Source of the DNA: Populus alba
Taxonomy: Eukaryota > Streptophyta > Magnoliopsida > Malpighiales > Salicaceae
Reading direction: 5' to 3'
NCBI RefSeq assembly: GCF_005239225.2
Contig: NC_133287.1
Location: 12,691,493 to 12,755,492 of the forward strand
Length of the DNA: 64,000 nucleotides
The notes beneath the pieces are model-generated. The model was not told the DNA's origin and did no database searches. It worked only from the letters and a program-made list of their open reading frames with translations. Positions within the stretch are counted from its first letter, which is position 1. The number at the start of each line of letters is the position of its first letter. The position numbers and the translations under genes are program-made. Positions 60,101 to 64,000 of the stretch are shown in pieces.

Positions 60101-60264
60101 TGTTTCCTTCCTGAAGCATATGCATTTATTTATTTTCTTTTACATTTTTAATGTGAACCAACAAAATGCTTGATCATTGCTTAATTACTTGTCTAATTTC
60201 TAATGGTTTTTTCCTTTTTATTCTGCCTCTGCCTCTATCCAGGAAGAAGCCTATATTTGAATAG
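54167..60264 (+). CDS. ankyrin-CCCH-RRM-RING multidomain protein
   Basis: Probably an RNA-binding E3 ubiquitin ligase (function inferred from domains). Exons: 54167-54175, 54403-54836, 55030-55099, 55476-55874, 57052-57182, 57286-57394, 57525-57670, 57811-57884, 57990-58104, 58202-58404, 58541-59718, 59807-60078, 60243-60264. Phases agree throughout, giving 1053 aa. The start fits the TATA box, and exon 1 encodes only Met-Asp-Leu. Ankyrin-type repeats occur at about 101-147 (GLSPLHAAATANAARCVEML) and again at about 305-440 (EGHSALHWCL, GLTAVHIAASNG, ETPLFFAVKNGY). A C-x8-C-x5-C-x3-H finger is at 506-525. An RRM at about 550-628 has RNP2 KIFVGGLP and RNP1 RGFGFVTF. A long polar region follows. 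A C3HC4 RING (CxxC-x11-CxH-xxx-CxxC-x14-CxxC) is at 967-1009. If the last intron is retained, translation stops at 60082 after MLK, losing the final seven residues. I know no gene symbol. Intron 5 begins with an atypical GTCTCT in a microsatellite. Confidence 0.85.
56040..56200. repeat. AT-rich dispersed repeat remnant in intron 4
   Basis: GAGTGTATTTAAAAATATG followed by ATTTTAAAATATATTTTATT and AGCGCATCGATTTAAAAACA resembles one end of the AT-rich repeat at 38.9 kb. It lies in the 1.2-kb intron between exons 4 and 5. Confidence 0.5.
57184..57243. repeat. CT/CA/CG-rich microsatellite at the intron 5 donor
   Basis: TCTCTCTCTCACACACGCAC, then CAAGCACAAGCACAGGCACA and GCGCACGCACGCACTC follow directly after the exon 5 boundary. 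They occupy more than half of the 103-base intron. Confidence 0.9.
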
Positions 60265-61400
60265 AAGAGAGAGCTGCAGTACATGTGAAGGCCTTATCAG
60301 ACCAGCAGTCCGCGACTTGCAGCATTTGGGAAAAAGGTTTATGGGAGGGAGAGGTTCTTCTGAGCAAAAAAAAAAAAAAAACCTAGATATACAAGACTAT
60401 CATACTCATGTGGTGAAAAAACCTAGTATATACAAAGGCTTGCCTCCGGCAAAATTTCAACTCTTTTCACCATTTTGTTGATTCCCTCTTTTTATCTTTC
60501 GGTGAAGAGGGAATCTATATATAGATTTCAGAGTGTATAGTTCCCAAATACAAGCATGTATGCATGCCTTTGCCATCCAATCGACAACATTAATTGATTG
60601 ATACGAGGGATGTGCTTGTTTTAGTAAAACTAGAACAAAGGTTGAGTGAATTAATGCCATGATCAAACATTACGGATGCTTCTTTTCGTCTCTTTGTTTT
60701 CTTTTATGTTTTTCAAGTACCTAGTTATTAGCTATTTTGGCATAAGTCTTCACAAGTAAATCTCATTATTTTGATGTTTTGATTTAATTTTTTCTTTTAA
60801 AAAAGACTTGCTTCTTTTGTTTGGCCGGCCATGGATCATGCAAATAAAACAATAAGAACATGCGTTTATGACTTCATGCATATCATATACGTGCTCCATG
60901 AGGGGGGGAATCTTTGTAAACTTTAATTCATTAATTCCAAATCTTCTTGAATTTCTGAGGCTATTAATAATACCAAACCAATGCAAAAACTAACAGTATG
61001 CTCCATTTAATAAAAATAAATCCATGTCAAACTGCATCATGTAATTTTGTTGGAATGGAAGACTGATCATGTTAACTATTAGTAAAACAAATCATTACAG
61101 TTCATACACTTGAATGCCTGTCATCTCTGTGTTTTGTTGAAGTAAATGGTTTCCATGGATTCCTTATCAAACTTTATATATATGAAATAAAATTATTCAG
61201 GGGTTTTTATTATAAATTTATTACATGAATATCTTATTTTTTTTTTAACTTTAAATAATTTCTTAAAAGTTGAATTGTTACAAATTACAAATCGTTTAAT
61301 TGTCTTAACTGTAATGATAATTCACACGAACCACTCGTGTGAAATATTTGAAATTCTTATTGAAAAGAGAAAAATTATTATACCTAGAGTGCTAGCTCTA
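60265..61400 (+). other. 3' untranslated region and downstream intergenic DNA
   Basis: The 3' untranslated region of the multidomain gene probably covers the first few hundred bases, which include a 15-base poly-A tract at about 60,366-60,380. The polyadenylation site was not located. Open frames at 60,203-60,481, 60,457-60,666 and 60,750-60,986 have no recognised domain. Confidence 0.5.
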
Positions 61401-62800
61401 ACTTTATATTTATGTAGTTTTTCTGGCTAATAGACACCCACTTTTTTTTTTTCCCTACAAAATAATCGACTTAGTTTTGTATTATAGGGAATTTTAAAAA
61501 TCCTATAAATGATAAAATATCTATTTGCCCCTTAAATAATATACATATATTATTTAAGGATAATTTTAGAAATTTAATCAATCAAGTCCTTACTTGATTT
61601 TTTTAAATCTAGAAATATAATCCATGTATTAATTATATGTTAGTCTTTAATTTTTAAAATATATTTTAATCAAGCCATACTTAATTAAATAATCCAAGTT
61701 TAATTTCTGACTAATGGTTTCTTAATAATGTGACCTATTAAGTTCTTAATATATTAGCCCGAATATAAATATAGTTCTAATTAAATAAATTAAACAATTT
61801 AATTTATTATCAATTCATCAATTGATTAATTTATATTTGAATATTATGCTACACCTAATATTTTCCCTTTTGTTATCTCGATTAAGATATCATGTAACAA
61901 AATTAAAACATAATATTCTTTATATAAGATGATTTATTTATCTCAAGTCTAAGGATTACTTACATAATCGTTATGTGAGTCTTTCCATAGATATCTATGA
62001 TTTTTCCATATAAAATTCTCACGTGGGTCAATTCAATGTACATGTTTTATGATAAACACATATATATTAGTTCTAGGTATCTCTTATACCTCAGCTTATG
62101 AGAACAACTACTTCATTTCATAAAAAAAAGAACATAATATGTATCAGTCTCTACGACTTTAATGAATGTTTAGTATTTAAGAGATCATCAACTAAGAGAA
62201 TTTTAGGAACAATGCTTTAAAGTAATAAAAATTCCATAATTATAACAACTTTATAATTTTATTTGCAAAGTATTTTTGTCCCTTGAACTTTATCTTTACT
62301 CTAAATTCATTAATATAATATTATATGAATATTAAAAATAAATTAAGCCTTTAATAATAATAAATATGAATTTACATGAATATAATAATTCCACGTATAA
62401 TCACTCGATTGGTTACAAGGCATATTAAATTAACAATCTCCCACTTGCATTCGCTCATGTATCTAATACCATATTGCTCCATGTATCATTAATGCTTTTG
62501 CATGGATAATGACTTAGTAAGAGGATCTTCTAGATTTGTTTTGGTAGGTACTCGCTCTATCTTTACATCTTTCATTTCATTAATTTATCAAATCAAATGT
62601 AATTTTTTTTTAAGTACTTGTTTGGATCATTTATGAGACCTTGGTTTCTTTACTTATCCAATGACTCCATTGTTATCATAGTACAGGGCAACTGAATCAA
62701 CAATGCTAGGAACCAACTTACTTCATTGATAAACTTCTTGATTCAAACAACCTTTTTATTTCCTTAAATATAGACGTGCACTTTTATTTAATTGTAGAAT
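61400..62800 (-). mobile_element. decayed Ty1/copia 3' end: RNase H fragment, PPT and LTR
   Basis: On the minus strand 62,800-62,440 reads a broken RNase H end with a LVPSIVDSVALYYDNNG block and a KKPRSHK-SK segment, the copia YCDNxxAI...AKEPRSHQRSKH region. It is followed by GCAAGTGGGAGATTGTTAAT near 62,433. That is the typical copia polypurine tract plus LTR start TGTT. The DNA down to about 61,400 has LTR-like landmarks such as CACGTGAGAATTTTA and TGGGTC. The far end of the LTR was not found. Stops and frameshifts are frequent. Confidence 0.65.
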
Positions 62801-64000
62801 CAGTTGTGCTCTTTTGTTTGGAACTCTTACAACTTAGAGCACTACCATTTAGAGTAAAACATATATTGACTGATATTTACTATTATTTCAACATTTCATT
62901 GAAAAAATCTTAGTTTAAACAATTTTGAACTTCTAGTTTATCTTCTCCATAAATGGATCCTATAGCCAAGAATATTATACAATTTCCATCATATATCTCT
63001 GAATTGTCTTTAAACATATGTTTTTGGAGGGAGGAGTTCCATGCAAAATAGATAAGAATCTAATCTTTAGATTCTTTCGTACTAAAGTATTTTAGCATCA
63101 AGTCTATATGCATGAATTGAGATAGTTTAAGTAATCTTCTAGATCTATCTCTATAGATCTCTATATCCAATATATAGGTTGCTTCTCTTAATTATTTTAT
63201 TTAGAAATTCTTAGACAACAAAAAATTTTCTAATTAAAATAAAGATATGTTGTTTCTAAATATATCATTTATATATAATATTAGAAAAACAACATAATTC
63301 TCACTAACCTTTTATAAACATAAGGTTTATCCATATTTTTTATGAAATCAAATATATTGTATATTTGTACATTGTTTTTCATGTTAATCTTTCTTTTAAA
63401 GACTCACTTAGATTCATTGGGTAATTATCCCTACAAATAGATCAATCAAGTTTCAATCTTGGTTAGTATATGAAGTCCATAACTTCAAGTCATTTCTTGA
63501 AATAAATATAATATATTACTTTTAAGTAATTGGTGGACTCATTAATTATAAGCAACATGTTATTCACAATTTTCATGAGAGATCCTTATCTCATTTCATG
63601 ACATGTCCTAGTAGGCTAGGATCCTATTTAATTCATCCAACCTTGAGTGACTTAACAGATCATAATAAATTAAATTAGATAGATAACATAGTTTATCAAT
63701 CACATCTCTACGTGACTCCTAGATCAGTCAGGTGACAACTTTTTGTCTAAACATATCATATTTGTTTTGCCTAACTCATGCCTCTAACCTTATATAATAA
63801 TAAGTGACTCATCCAAATTATATAGGTTAGTTAAGTAGAACCTAATTTTATAGCATTAAACATATTCAATTAATAGTAACCTTGAGTGACTCAATAAATT
63901 ATCTATTAATAGAATTCTAGTTTTATGCATATAAAATTAGAAGACAACTATTAATGTTCTCATTTATACATTTACTTAATATATTAATAAGATATTTATT
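62801..64000. other. AT-rich DNA, probably upstream copia remnant
   Basis: No open frame of note and no motif I can name. Position and base composition suggest it continues the decayed copia element toward its pol, but similarity is too weak to assert. Repeated TTGAGTGACT(T/C)A words occur near 63,643 and 63,882. Confidence 0.3.

Overview
The window looks like nuclear DNA from a woody eudicot, most likely Populus or another Salicaceae. The evidence is AT-rich DNA, plant-type GT-AG introns, a plant RLCK-VII kinase, and dense nested Ty3/gypsy debris. The AT-rich dispersed repeats and the roughly 150-170 bp tandem repeat near 53 kb are of kinds I associate with poplar. The genus call is inference; no search was run.

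Three host loci are visible. (1) On the minus strand at 24.6-26.85 kb is a glutaredoxin-domain gene with a myristoylation-type N terminus and a Cys-rich C terminus. A 939-bp non-autonomous transposon splits its coding sequence. (2) On the plus strand at 40.1-46.2 kb is an apparently intact six-exon receptor-like cytoplasmic kinase of the PBL34/35/36 type (474 aa predicted). (3) On the plus strand at 54.2-60.3 kb is a 13-exon gene predicted to encode about 1053 aa. It combines ankyrin repeats, one CCCH zinc finger, one RRM and a C-terminal C3HC4 RING finger. This multidomain gene is the most interesting coding feature here.

The first 37 kb is mostly nested retrotransposons. A decayed chromovirus-like element (about 1.6-9.2 kb) carries copies of a TGATT-type LTR and a long array of about 40-bp repeats. 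It lies in an Athila-like gag (9.2-14.9 kb), which is itself split by a 3.9-kb reverse-orientation solo LTR with target duplication GATCA. Large Tat/Ogre-like LTR sequences follow (15.5-23.2 kb), interrupted by a 953-bp hAT-type element with a perfect 8-bp target duplication. A second Athila-like pol (30.3-35.3 kb) contains a 1937-bp solo LTR with target duplication GCAAG. Its gag-like part lies next to it in the opposite orientation. Two tandem arrays and a decayed integrase finish this block (36.3-37.6 kb).

The right half has long AT-rich intergenic DNA with a gag relic (46.5-47.1 kb), a tandem array (52.5-53.3 kb) and a decayed Ty1/copia remnant on the minus strand (about 61.4-62.8 kb). 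The genes do not form a pathway or cluster; each stands alone. I saw no convincing tRNA, rRNA, CRISPR or prokaryotic feature. Exon boundaries were worked out by hand from splice signals and phase and lack transcript support.
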